The notes below the pieces were generated by a model, which was given only the letters and a program-made list of their open reading frames with translations, had not been told where the DNA came from and ran no database searches. The position numbers and the translations under genes are program-made. DNA of 64,000 bases from CAIKMD01 sp035277525 (GTDB taxonomy: Bacteria; Pseudomonadota; Alphaproteobacteria; ATCC43930; CGMCC-115725): contig DATEKH010000152.1 in assembly GCA_035277525.1 (NCBI GenBank), positions 20,027 to 84,026 of the forward strand, given 5' to 3'. Within the stretch, counting starts at the first letter, position 1. Every line of letters begins with the position of its first letter. This document shows, one piece after another, positions 16,834 through 25,020 of the stretch.

Positions 16834-18374
16834 AGGCACAAACGGCGCAAGGCGCGAGTGGCATCGTCGTCGCGGGACATGGCCTCGCGAGCGAGGCGGC
16901 GCTCGCCATGCTGCGCGACGGCGGCAACGCGGTCGACGCGGCGACGGCGGCCGCGCTCGTGCTTTGCGTCGTCTGCCCCTACGCGTGCACCTTGGGCGGC
17001 GATCTCTACGCCCTCGTCTATGATCCGCGCGTCGGCGCCAAGGGCTTCAACGCCACCGGCCGCTCGCCGCTTGCCGCGAGCCCCGACCGCTTTGCCGAGG
17101 GCATTCCGGGGAATGGCGTCCTCTCCGCGACCGTGCCCGGGTTGCTGCGCGGCCTCGCCGACCTTCAGGACGCTTTCGGCAGCCGCGATCTTCCGAGCCT
17201 GATGCGGCCGGCGATCCGCCTCGCCGAGGAAGGCTTCCCGGTCCACCGCCAGCTTGCGCTCAACACCGCCGAGCGTGCGTCGCTCTTGGCGAAAGACCCT
17301 GGCGCGAGCGCGCTGTTCTTGCCGGGCGGTGCGCCGCTCGCCGAAGGTTCGCGCTTCGTCCAGCCGGCGCTCGCCAGCGTGCTCCGCCGCATCGCCGAAC
17401 GCGGTGCCGAGGACTTTTATATTGGGCAAATCGCCGAGCGCATTGCCGCTGACTGCGCGCGGCTCTGCGGGCTCATCGCGGCCGAGGACCTGGCGCGGCA
17501 TCAATCGCTGTGGCAGGCGCCCATTGCGGCGCCGTTCCATGGTCACGAGGTGGTGACCATGCCGCCCAATTCCTTTGGCGCCACCTTGCTGTTCCAGTTG
17601 CTGGACCTCGAAGCGGGCGGCGTCGATCTCGTCAATCCGCGCAGCCTCGATTTCATTCTCCGCGGCTATGCCGCGCGGCGCAGCGCCTATCGCGCGGCCG
17701 GGCGTCTCATCGCCGATCCGAGCCTGGTCGAGGATGCGCTCCGGGACCGGCTCGCCGCGGCGGTCGCCGGCGCCGGCCGGCGCGCGCCGGCCAATGACAG
17801 GCAGCCGGCGGAATCGCGCGACCGCTGCACCACTTGCGCGGTGGTGATCGATCGCGACGGCATGGCGGTCTCGCTGATCGAAAGCGTCTCCGCGCCTTAT
17901 GGCTCTGGCATCGTGCTCGAAGGCACGGGGATTCTCCTCAACAACCGGATGGCCGGGTTCAACAGCGATCCGGCAAGCCCCAATTGCGTCGCGCCGGGCA
18001 AGCGTCCAGCCAACACGCTCGCGCCCTGCCTCGTGCTGAAGGACGGCCGGCTGGCGATGAGCCTCGGCACCCCGGGCACGGTCGGTCAGACCTGCACCCT
18101 CGCCCAGTTCCTTGCCCGGGTTCTGGCTTGCGGCGACGATCCGGCCGAGGCCGTGGCGGCGCCGCGCTGGTCGGTCGACTTCAAAGGCAAGCTTGTGGTG
18201 GAGGAGGGGATGGAGGCGGCGCTGCGCGGTGCCGTGCTCGCGGCCGACGCCGAGGCCAAGATCATGCGCGACGGCTGGATCAGCTTCGGCTCGCTGAAGG
18301 CCGCTCTCGTCGCGGATGGGGCGTTGCGCGGTATCGCCGATTGGCGGCGCACAGCGGTGGCGCTGGGCTGCTAG
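16830..18374 (+). CDS. Gamma-glutamyltransferase family protein (cytoplasmic form)
   Basis: 514-residue Ntn-hydrolase of the gamma-glutamyltranspeptidase family. The autoprocessing/nucleophile Thr is T334 in DRCTTCAVVIDRDGMAVSLIES; the usual TTH is TTC here. The N-terminal GLASEAALAMLRDGGNAVDAATAA and the central LSATVPGLLRGLADL are family hallmarks, as is RPANTLAPCLVLKDGRLAMSLGTPG. It lacks a signal peptide, so unlike many GGTs it should act in the cytoplasm. TTG 16830 overlaps the ATPase stop (TTGA); the ATG far upstream at 16269 is inside the ATPase. In this operon it may cleave a gamma-glutamyl or other amide bond of the imported compound. Confidence 0.87.
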   Translation: MKAQTAQGASGIVVAGHGLASEAALAMLRDGGNAVDAATAAALVLCVVCPYACTLGGDLYALVYDPRVGAKGFNATGRSPLAASPDRFAEGIPGNGVLSATVPGLLRGLADLQDAFGSRDLPSLMRPAIRLAEEGFPVHRQLALNTAERASLLAKDPGASALFLPGGAPLAEGSRFVQPALASVLRRIAERGAEDFYIGQIAERIAADCARLCGLIAAEDLARHQSLWQAPIAAPFHGHEVVTMPPNSFGATLLFQLLDLEAGGVDLVNPRSLDFILRGYAARRSAYRAAGRLIADPSLVEDALRDRLAAAVAGAGRRAPANDRQPAESRDRCTTCAVVIDRDGMAVSLIESVSAPYGSGIVLEGTGILLNNRMAGFNSDPASPNCVAPGKRPANTLAPCLVLKDGRLAMSLGTPGTVGQTCTLAQFLARVLACGDDPAEAVAAPRWSVDFKGKLVVEEGMEAALRGAVLAADAEAKIMRDGWISFGSLKAALVADGALRGIADWRRTAVALGC

Positions 18375-18491
18375 GGACGCTGGACGATGCCCGTATAAGC
18401 CGCGCTTATGCCTCTATCCGCAAATCCGTTTTGCTCGGGCCTTGCGGTCTTCCTAGCATCGCAGCCGGGATGAAGAAGAACAGGAGCCAAC

Positions 18492-19676
18492 ATGCGTAAC
18501 GGGTACCGGGTCATCGATGTCGACAGCCACGTAACGCCTTCCTTGGAAGTGCTGAGCCGTTACGCCGGCAAGGCGGTGAAGGACCGCTGGGGCGAGCTCG
18601 ACCCCTTTATCCGCGAGATGAAGTCGCCCGAAGGGCGCGGCCATCCGAAGGAGCCGTGGCATACGATCAAGGTCAACCCGATTCCTTACAACCGCATCGC
18701 CGGTCGGAAGCCGGGCGCGGAGAAGATCGAGAAAGGCGGAGCCGGTGCGGTCGAGGGGCGGGTCGTCAACATCTCCAAATCCGTCTGCCACGAGCGCATC
18801 CAGCACGACAACTCGGTGGGCCGGCTCGAAGACATGACGACCGAGGGCGTCGATGTAAACCTGCTCATCCCCGGCACCTGGGCGCCGGCTTCGAGCGCGC
18901 TCGATCCGGCGGTGACCACCGGGCTCTACGACGCCTACCACACCTATATGCGCGAATTCTGCAGCGCCGATCCCAGCCGGCTCAAAGGTCTGTTCCTGGC
19001 GCCCGGCAAGAACATCCCCTGGGCGGTCGAGCAGCTGAAGAAGATCGGCAAAGAGAGCTGGCTCGCCTGCGTCTGGCCGTCGTTGCCCGAGGGCATGCCG
19101 ATCGACGACCCCGATCTCGAGCCGCTCTGGCAGGTGATGAACGACCTGCACCTGCCGATCATGCATCACAGCTTCTTCTACGAGCCGCCTTACTTCCCGG
19201 GCTACCGCGACATCTGGGGCAATTCGGCGATCGCGCGCACCGCCGCGCATCCCTGGGGCGCGCAGCGCTCGCTCGCTTACGTGATCTGCGGCGGCATCCT
19301 CGACCGCTATCCCAACATCAAGCTCGGCTATTCCGAGACCGGGCATGGTTGGCTGCCCAATTGGCTCCTCCGTCTCGACAGCCAAGTGCACTATGTCAAG
19401 GGCGTCATCCCGCCGCTCAAATACTTGCCGAGCGAATACGCAAAGCAAGGCCGGGTTTGCGTCTGCATCGAGGCGCATGAAGGACCGCTCATGACCAAGG
19501 CGGTGATCGACATCCTCGGCGATCAATGCCTGATGTACGCCTCGGATTTCCCTCATCCGGAAAGCGACTGGCCGCATTCGGTCGACAACGTCCTCAAATG
19601 GGGTAACATCATCGAGCCGCAGGCGATGAAGAAGCTCCTCGCCGGCAATGCCGACCGGTATCTGCGCATGAGCTGA
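18492..19676 (+). CDS. Amidohydrolase family protein (ACMSD-related)
   Basis: 394-residue TIM-barrel amidohydrolase-2 family protein. The first metal motif is VIDVDSHV, where the usual HxH is DxH (D11, H13). Further conserved elements are LPIMHHSFFYEPP, LGYSETGHGWLPNWLLRLD and YASDFPHPESDWPHS with the catalytic Asp. Relatives include decarboxylases (ACMSD, gamma-resorcylate decarboxylase) and hydrolases. It follows the GGT gene after 117 bp, the largest gap in this arm, and precedes GlcG by 21 bp. In a pathway with LigA/LigB and RidA homologs, a semialdehyde decarboxylase or ring-cleavage-product hydrolase is plausible, but the true substrate is unknown. Confidence 0.88.
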   Translation: MRNGYRVIDVDSHVTPSLEVLSRYAGKAVKDRWGELDPFIREMKSPEGRGHPKEPWHTIKVNPIPYNRIAGRKPGAEKIEKGGAGAVEGRVVNISKSVCHERIQHDNSVGRLEDMTTEGVDVNLLIPGTWAPASSALDPAVTTGLYDAYHTYMREFCSADPSRLKGLFLAPGKNIPWAVEQLKKIGKESWLACVWPSLPEGMPIDDPDLEPLWQVMNDLHLPIMHHSFFYEPPYFPGYRDIWGNSAIARTAAHPWGAQRSLAYVICGGILDRYPNIKLGYSETGHGWLPNWLLRLDSQVHYVKGVIPPLKYLPSEYAKQGRVCVCIEAHEGPLMTKAVIDILGDQCLMYASDFPHPESDWPHSVDNVLKWGNIIEPQAMKKLLAGNADRYLRMS

Positions 19677-19697
19677 CCGCCCCGGGGAAGGACGCGC

Positions 19698-20129
19698 ATG
19701 GATTTCGCAACGGCGATGAAGTTCCTTGAGACCGCGAAATCGATCGGCGCGGCCAAGGGGGTCGAGGTCTCGGTTGCGATCGTCGATGCCGCGGGCCATC
19801 CGGTCCTGGTGGCGCGGGGCAAGGAGGAGGCCTGGCACGGCCCTTATATGGCGACCGGGAAAGCCCGGCTCGCCGCGGCGTTTCGCAAATCGACGGCGAA
19901 GCTGATGGAGCAATGGGCCGATCGCCCGCTCTATCCGATGAGCCTCACCGAGATCATCCCGGGCGGCGTGACGCTCAACAAGGGCGGCGTCCCGATCTAT
20001 CTGAAGGGCGAATGCGTCGGCGCCATCGGTGTCGGCGGCTCCTCGCCCGATTCCGACCACGAGGTCGCGCGCAAGACGGTCGAGGCACTGGGCGCGGCCA
20101 AGCCCGGCACCGGCAAGGACAAATCATGA
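19698..20129 (+). CDS. GlcG/HbpS family heme-binding-like protein
   Basis: 143-residue single-domain GlcG/HbpS (DUF336) protein: FLETAKSIGAAKGVEVSVAIVDAAGHPVLVARGKEEAWHGPYMATGKARLAAAFRKST and the C-terminal IYLKGECVGAIGVGGSSPDSDHEVARKTVEAL. Members bind heme or accompany glycolate and aromatic catabolic operons; the biochemical role is often unknown. The gene overlaps the next gene (RidA) by four bases, ATGA, so the two are translationally coupled. Confidence 0.88.
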   Translation: MDFATAMKFLETAKSIGAAKGVEVSVAIVDAAGHPVLVARGKEEAWHGPYMATGKARLAAAFRKSTAKLMEQWADRPLYPMSLTEIIPGGVTLNKGGVPIYLKGECVGAIGVGGSSPDSDHEVARKTVEALGAAKPGTGKDKS

Positions 20130-20506
20130 AAAAGCAGGCGATCCGCACCGACAAGGCTCCGACGCCGACCGGGCCGTTCAATCAGGCAATCCGCATCGGC
20201 AACATGGTGTTCTGCTCAGGCCAGGCCGGCCGCAACCGCGAGACCGGCAGGATGGGCGATATCCGCGACCAGTCGCGGCGCTGCATCGGCAACATCGCGA
20301 ATATTCTCGAAGCCGCGGGAAGCTCGCTCGCCGATGTGGTGAAGGCGACGGTCTTTCTGCGCAATGCCGCGGACTGGAAAGCCTTCAACGAGGAATATGT
20401 GAAGCTGATGCCCGAGCCGCTCCCGGCGCGCAGCTCGGCGATCGTCGAGCTCAAAGGGCCCGACATGCTGTGCGAGATGGAAGTCATCGCGGTCATCCAG
20501 GAATGA
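20126..20506 (+). CDS. RidA/YjgF/Rid family protein
   Basis: 126-residue Rid-family protein: AIRTDKAPTPTGPFNQAIRIGNMVFCSGQAGRN at the N-terminus and LPARSSAIVELKGPDMLCEMEVIAVI at the C-terminus. The conserved Arg of imine deaminases is present in LPARSSA. RidA hydrolyses reactive enamines/imines, and some Rid proteins in aromatic operons are 2-aminomuconate deaminases. It overlaps its neighbours by four bases on both sides. This placement among ring-cleavage genes suggests deamination of an enamine intermediate (inference). Confidence 0.93.
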   Translation: MKKQAIRTDKAPTPTGPFNQAIRIGNMVFCSGQAGRNRETGRMGDIRDQSRRCIGNIANILEAAGSSLADVVKATVFLRNAADWKAFNEEYVKLMPEPLPARSSAIVELKGPDMLCEMEVIAVIQE

Positions 20507-21201
20507 GCCCGTCCGAACATTCCTTAAGCTTCACCATCCGCCGGGGCGAGCGAGCCGCGCGCGAGACGATCGCGATCCGCCACGCGGTGATCGCCGGCTG
20601 GACGGGGCGCGACCAGGCCGCGCTCGAAAAACACATTCGCGAGCTCGAGGCGTTGGGCGTTGCGCGCCCGGCGACGACCCCGATCTTCTACCGCGTCGCT
20701 GCAAGCCGCCTCACCACCGCCGCGGCAATCGAGGCGGCAGGCGACGAGTCCTCCGGCGAGGTCGAATTCATTCTGCTGCGCCATGGCGGCGCGCTCTATC
20801 TCGGCGTCGGCTCCGACCATACGGACCGCAAGGTCGAGGCCTATAACGTCACCGTGTCGAAGCAGATGTGCGAGAAGCCGGTCGCGCCCGAGCTCTGGGC
20901 CCTCGACGATGTCGTCGCGCACTGGGACCGCCTCATCCTGCGCTCCTGGATCGTTCGGGGCGCGGAGAAAACCCTTTACCAGGAAGGCTCCGTCGCCGCG
21001 ATGCGCGCGCCGCAAGAGCTGATTGCGCTCTACGCCGGCGCCGACGGATTTGGCGACGGGACGCTGATGTTTTGCGGCACGCTCGCCGCCAAAGGCGGTG
21101 TCCGGCCGGCGCCGCGCTTTGCCTTCGAGATCGAAGACCCCGTGCGCGACCGCCGGATCGCGCATGGCTACGACGTGATATCGCTGCCGATTCTCGGCTG
21201 A
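20503..21201 (+). CDS. DUF2848 domain-containing protein
   Basis: 232-residue protein recognised as DUF2848 from GVGSDHTDRKVEAYNVTVSKQMCEKPVAPELWALDDVVAHWDRLILRSW. No biochemical function is established that I know of. The domain fills almost the whole protein, and there is no signal peptide or membrane segment. The ATG overlaps the RidA stop (ATGA). It is the last gene of the plus-strand arm and converges on the 3-hydroxybutyrate dehydrogenase 26 bp later. Its conserved placement at the end of a ring-cleavage operon makes it a candidate hydrolase or isomerase for a linear product, but that is only a suggestion. Confidence 0.85.
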   Translation: MSPSEHSLSFTIRRGERAARETIAIRHAVIAGWTGRDQAALEKHIRELEALGVARPATTPIFYRVAASRLTTAAAIEAAGDESSGEVEFILLRHGGALYLGVGSDHTDRKVEAYNVTVSKQMCEKPVAPELWALDDVVAHWDRLILRSWIVRGAEKTLYQEGSVAAMRAPQELIALYAGADGFGDGTLMFCGTLAAKGGVRPAPRFAFEIEDPVRDRRIAHGYDVISLPILG

Positions 21202-21227
21202 CGCACCAGGGACGGCCGATCGCCTCG

Positions 21228-22007
21228 TTACTGCATGAACCAGCCGTGGCTGACGACGAGCGATTGACCGGTCAGGGCGTTGGTGTCGAAGCTCGCGAAG
21301 AACAGCGCCACCGCGGCGACATCCGCGACGGTGGTGAACTCGCCATCGACCGTGTCCTTCAGCATCACGTTCTTGATCACTTCTTGCTCGCTGATGCCGA
21401 GCTCCTTCGCCTGCTCGGGGATCTGCTTATCGACGAGTGGCGTGCGCACGAAGCCGGGACAGATGACGTTGGCCCGGACGCCGTGCTTGGCGCCTTCCTT
21501 GGCGACAACCTTGGCGAGGCCTTCGAGCCCGTGCTTTGCCGTGACATAGGGCGCCTTCAGCACCGAAGCCTCTTTCGAATGCACCGATCCCATATAGATG
21601 ATGCTGCCGCCGCTGCCCTGCTTGTACATCTGCTTGAGCGCCGCCCGCGTCGTCAAGAACGCGCCGTCGAGATGGATCGCCAAAAGCAGCTTCCATTTCG
21701 CGAACTCGAATTGGTCGAGCGGTTCGACGATCTGAATCCCGGCATTGCTGACGAGGATATCGAGCCGGCCGAAGGTGGCGATGGCCTTGGCCATGCCCGC
21801 CTCGACCTGGCCCTCATTGGTCACGTCCATGGCGATGCCAACCGCCTTGCCGGCGCCGCCCAACTCGGCGGCCGTGGCCTCGGCGCCTTTGAGGTTGAGA
21901 TCGGCGATCGCGACTTTCGCGCCTTCGCGCACATAGGTGCGCGCGATCTCCTTGCCGATGCCGCTCGCCGCTCCCGTGACCACCGCGACTTTGCCCTCGA
22001 GACGCAT
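21228..22007 (-). CDS. bdhA: D-3-hydroxybutyrate dehydrogenase
   Basis: 259-residue short-chain dehydrogenase that interconverts 3-hydroxybutyrate and acetoacetate with NAD. The nucleotide motif is VVTGAASGIGKEIA, followed by NAGIQ; the catalytic region reads SIIYMGSVHSKEASVLKAPYVTAKHGLEGL, with Ser, Tyr and Lys of the SDR tetrad. The SVHSKEASxxKAxYVxAKHG signature is specific for 3-hydroxybutyrate dehydrogenases. The start has AAGGAG eight bases upstream. It is the last gene of a minus-strand trio with acetoacetate decarboxylase and a patatin-like lipase, a ketone-body/PHB arrangement. Confidence 0.93.
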   Translation of the reverse strand: MRLEGKVAVVTGAASGIGKEIARTYVREGAKVAIADLNLKGAEATAAELGGAGKAVGIAMDVTNEGQVEAGMAKAIATFGRLDILVSNAGIQIVEPLDQFEFAKWKLLLAIHLDGAFLTTRAALKQMYKQGSGGSIIYMGSVHSKEASVLKAPYVTAKHGLEGLAKVVAKEGAKHGVRANVICPGFVRTPLVDKQIPEQAKELGISEQEVIKNVMLKDTVDGEFTTVADVAAVALFFASFDTNALTGQSLVVSHGWFMQ

Positions 22008-22043
22008 AGTATTTCTCCTTGGTGTGAGGCCTGACCCTAGTCT

Positions 22044-22781
22044 TCACGCGAGATAATCGTGCACTACCTTGCCAAGCCCCAGGGTGAGGTCGGTGAGGAT
22101 GTGTATGGCCGAGACCACTTCGAGCACCGGCAAGTCCGCGACCGGTGCGAGCGCATGAGGGTACAGCGACAGCGCAGCAGGTCCCGTCCAGGCGCCTTTC
22201 AGCGCCACGTCTTCGAGTCCGTATTCGACGAGTTCGCAGATGCGCGCGCTGCCATCGACATGCGGGATGATCTTCAAGAGAAAATTGGGCGCGGCGAGCG
22301 ACGCCTTCACCGCCGCGAGATCGGCCTCGCGGTGCTTGTACCCCATGGTGCCGGTCGCGACCCGCACCTGACCGTAATCGAGCGTGCCGACCAGCGTGTC
22401 GGTCTCGGTCTTGAGGCTCGGATTGGCCAGCTTTTTCGGGAAGCCCCATAATTCGCGGCCACCGGCAATGGGTCCCTCGTCATTCAAGAACATGCAATGG
22501 GTGTAGCCGCCCTTGCGCCCCTGGAACGAGACCGGAATCACCTGTCCGGTCTCGGAATAGTCGCCGAAGCCGGTCGAATTCGGCATGCGAATGAACTCGT
22601 AGCGCACCAGCGGTGCGTCGAGCTGCAAGGGCGCGGGCACGATGGCACGCAGCTTTTCCGGATCGGTACGATAGGTGATGACGAGAAATTCACGGTCGAC
22701 GAAACGATAGGGACCGGGCGGATAGGCCGGACTCGTCAGCGGCATGGCGAAAGCCCGTTCTCGTACCTCTTGCTCTGTCAT
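22044..22781 (-). CDS. adc: Acetoacetate decarboxylase
   Basis: 245-residue acetoacetate decarboxylase, converting acetoacetate to acetone and CO2 through a lysine Schiff base. The active-site segment GGRELWGFPKKLANP contains the Schiff-base Lys (K116) and the adjacent K117 that lowers its pKa. MPNSTGFGDYSETGQVIPV is also typical. The ATG at 22781 has GGAGAAGGG upstream; the frame continues to 22811 but without a ribosome site. It lies between bdhA (36 bp) and the patatin-like gene (51 bp), so acetoacetate from bdhA can be decarboxylated. Confidence 0.93.
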   Translation of the reverse strand: MTEQEVRERAFAMPLTSPAYPPGPYRFVDREFLVITYRTDPEKLRAIVPAPLQLDAPLVRYEFIRMPNSTGFGDYSETGQVIPVSFQGRKGGYTHCMFLNDEGPIAGGRELWGFPKKLANPSLKTETDTLVGTLDYGQVRVATGTMGYKHREADLAAVKASLAAPNFLLKIIPHVDGSARICELVEYGLEDVALKGAWTGPAALSLYPHALAPVADLPVLEVVSAIHILTDLTLGLGKVVHDYLA

Positions 22782-22832
22782 CGCCCTTCTCCTTCCATCG
22801 TCGCGGCTCAATCTCGCGTCGCCGCTGTAAAC

Positions 22833-24002
22833 TCAGTCGCCGGCGTCGCGCAGAACGTCGAAGACGAAGACGCCTTCGTGGCGCGGCGGCCGTTCGTAGA
22901 TCTCGGGCTGGCGCAAAGTGCGAACGGCGTCGTGATGCCCGGTCCGCCAATGCTCGTCCATGCTAAGGCGCGAGAACTCGTAATCCTTGGCATGCCCCTC
23001 ATAGTGCTTCGCGCGGTAGATCAGATGCACGATGTTGTAGACCGACCGGTCCTGGGCCGCGACGATCGGGTCGAATTCGGGCAGGTGGCGGAGCTCCTCG
23101 GGCAGCTTCTCGACCGCCGTGGCGAGCGCGTTGCGCAGCCTGTGCTCGCGCGCGAAATGGTCGGTGTTGGCGCGCGTTCGGCTCGAATACTGGATTTCCT
23201 TCTCGCGCACCATGACCTCGAGCATGTTGCCGGGAAGCTCGCCGCGCGCGTTCCAGAGGTCGATCTGGAACGCCAGCGTGTCGCGCTGCTCATGGCATTC
23301 GAGCATCCATTGCAGCGGCGTATTCGAGACGAGGCCGCCATCCCAGTAGAATTCGCCGTCGATCTCGATCGCGGGAAATCCCGGCGGCAAGGCGCCGCTC
23401 GCCATGACGTGCTCGGGTCCGATGCGATGAGTGGTGTTGTCGAAATAGACGAAATTGCCGCTGCGGATATTGACGGCGCCAATGCTGAAGCGGGGCACGC
23501 CGGCGTTGATCCGGTCGAAATCAACCAGGCGCTCCAGGGTCGCGCGCAAGCCCTTGGTGTCGTAATAGCTGGTCGCTTCGCGCGCGCCCTTGGGTTGCAG
23601 CCAGGGCGAGGGAACGCGCGGTTGGAAGAATCCCGACGCCCCGCTCACCAAAGCGCGGGCGGCGCTCGCTTGGTTGAAGAGCTTACGCGCCTCGTCCCCT
23701 CGCAGCATCGAAGCGGTGATTTGGTCGGCGCCGCAGAACCAGGGGTCGATGGTGATCCCTTCCCAGAAGCTGCGCAGCCGTTCGACCCGCGCCTCAGGCG
23801 GGTTGCCGGCGATGATGGCGGCGTTGATCGCGCCGATCGAGATGCCCGCGATCCAGTCCGGATGAAGCGCGGCCTCCGCCAGCCCTTGATAGACCCCGGC
23901 CTGGTACGCGCCGAGTGCCCCGCCGCCTTGCAGCAGCAGGGCGATGCAGGCAAAAGGCGGTCTTTCGAGCCGCAGATGGCTTCGCAGCGGTGGTTTGGCC
24001 AC
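22833..24002 (-). CDS. Patatin-like phospholipase family protein
   Basis: 389-residue patatin-type hydrolase. The oxyanion motif is LLLQGGGALGAYQAGV, the nucleophile S55 lies in GISIGAINAA (GxSxG), and the catalytic Asp is in YWDGGLVSNTP. A C-terminal DUF3734-like region follows (residues about 270-389, YNIVHLIYRAKHYEGHAKDYEFS). No signal peptide. The start is GTG at 24002 with GAGG five bases upstream. The operon with adc and bdhA makes a role in releasing 3-hydroxybutyrate from PHB or lipid likely, although the family is mostly lipid acyl hydrolases. Confidence 0.9.
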   Translation of the reverse strand: MAKPPLRSHLRLERPPFACIALLLQGGGALGAYQAGVYQGLAEAALHPDWIAGISIGAINAAIIAGNPPEARVERLRSFWEGITIDPWFCGADQITASMLRGDEARKLFNQASAARALVSGASGFFQPRVPSPWLQPKGAREATSYYDTKGLRATLERLVDFDRINAGVPRFSIGAVNIRSGNFVYFDNTTHRIGPEHVMASGALPPGFPAIEIDGEFYWDGGLVSNTPLQWMLECHEQRDTLAFQIDLWNARGELPGNMLEVMVREKEIQYSSRTRANTDHFAREHRLRNALATAVEKLPEELRHLPEFDPIVAAQDRSVYNIVHLIYRAKHYEGHAKDYEFSRLSMDEHWRTGHHDAVRTLRQPEIYERPPRHEGVFVFDVLRDAGD

Positions 24003-24231
24003 GGTGCCTCAACCTAGTGCCGACAGATTACAACCGGGTGACGGGGGCAGGATCAAGGCCGCCCGGTCGCACCGCTTGCGATGAGGACCAGAGCCTAGCC
24101 TCGCGCGGATTACCCCCGCCTAACGGCAACATGAATTTTCGTTCATCGCCTGTTGCGACGATGTATCGAAAATAGGCGCTCCCGTCGGCGACCTAATCAC
24201 CGGTTCCGCGCTCGCCCGAGCGCGCGCGGGT

Positions 24232-24945
24232 CTAGCGCGCCGCTGCGCTACGCGCCGCCGGCGCCGCCGCGACCAGACGCTCGACCACCTCGTCGGTCGA
24301 CATCACGTCGCCGAAAATCCGCAAGATATTGGCGAGCGTCGCATTGTGCTCGTCATCCGTGGCCGCCGCATTGGCGTCCGAGACCATGACGGTCTTGAAG
24401 TTCAGCATCATGGCGTCGCGCGCGGTCGATTCGCAGCAGGTGTTCGTCACCGTTCCGGTCACGATCACCGTGTCGATGCCGCGCGCCCGCAACTGGCGAT
24501 CGAGATCGGAGGAGCCCTGGATGAAGGCGCTGAAGCGGTTTTTCTCGATCTTCAAATCCGCCGGCTGGACATCGAGCGCCTCATAGAGCGCTTGCCCGTG
24601 CGTGCCGCGTCCCAGCCGCTTCAAGCCGTCCGTCCGGTTGGACGAATTGGAGACGTGATCGTAGAAGACGCTCCAGCTGCGCTGATCCTCGTCCTTATGC
24701 GTCATCTGAATCCAGACGACGAGGCCGCCCGCGTCCCGCATCGCCGCGGCGAGCCGGTTGACGTTGGGCACGATCTCGCGCGCCAGCGGCACCTCGGTCG
24801 GGTAGGGCGGCAGCATGAAGGTGTTTTGCAGATCGACCACGAGAAGCGCGGTCGAGGGACCGAGGAGCTGATCGAAAGCGTGCAGCCGGCCACGCGACTT
24901 CACCACGCGGTCGATGATGTACTGAGGAATCGCGATCTTGTGCAT
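24232..24945 (-). CDS. Isochorismatase-family cysteine hydrolase
   Basis: 237-residue cysteine hydrolase with the catalytic triad D38 (LLVVDLQNTF), K135 (EKNRFSAF) and C170 (VTNTCCEST), preceded by the cis-peptide region VTGTVTN. Family members hydrolyse isochorismate, nicotinamide, N-carbamoyl compounds or maleamate. ATG 24945 follows GAGGAG; the frame upstream to 25011 is arginine-rich and lacks homology. It is the last gene after the Mo-hydroxylase and Rieske genes on the minus strand. A maleamate- or ureide-type amidase role would fit heteroaromatic catabolism, but specificity cannot be assigned. Confidence 0.9.
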   Translation of the reverse strand: MHKIAIPQYIIDRVVKSRGRLHAFDQLLGPSTALLVVDLQNTFMLPPYPTEVPLAREIVPNVNRLAAAMRDAGGLVVWIQMTHKDEDQRSWSVFYDHVSNSSNRTDGLKRLGRGTHGQALYEALDVQPADLKIEKNRFSAFIQGSSDLDRQLRARGIDTVIVTGTVTNTCCESTARDAMMLNFKTVMVSDANAAATDDEHNATLANILRIFGDVMSTDEVVERLVAAAPAARSAAAR

Positions 24946-25020
24946 GACGGGCTCCTCGGCAGGAAGCTGGCGCAGGCGACGAGCATAAGCCCTTGGCGCC
25001 GGCTTCGCCAAGGATCGCGT

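Noticed and set aside
24003..24231. Possible small RNA or regulator in the 229-bp gap
   Set aside because: No hairpin with a T-run, no tRNA-like cloverleaf and no plausible reading frame seen.
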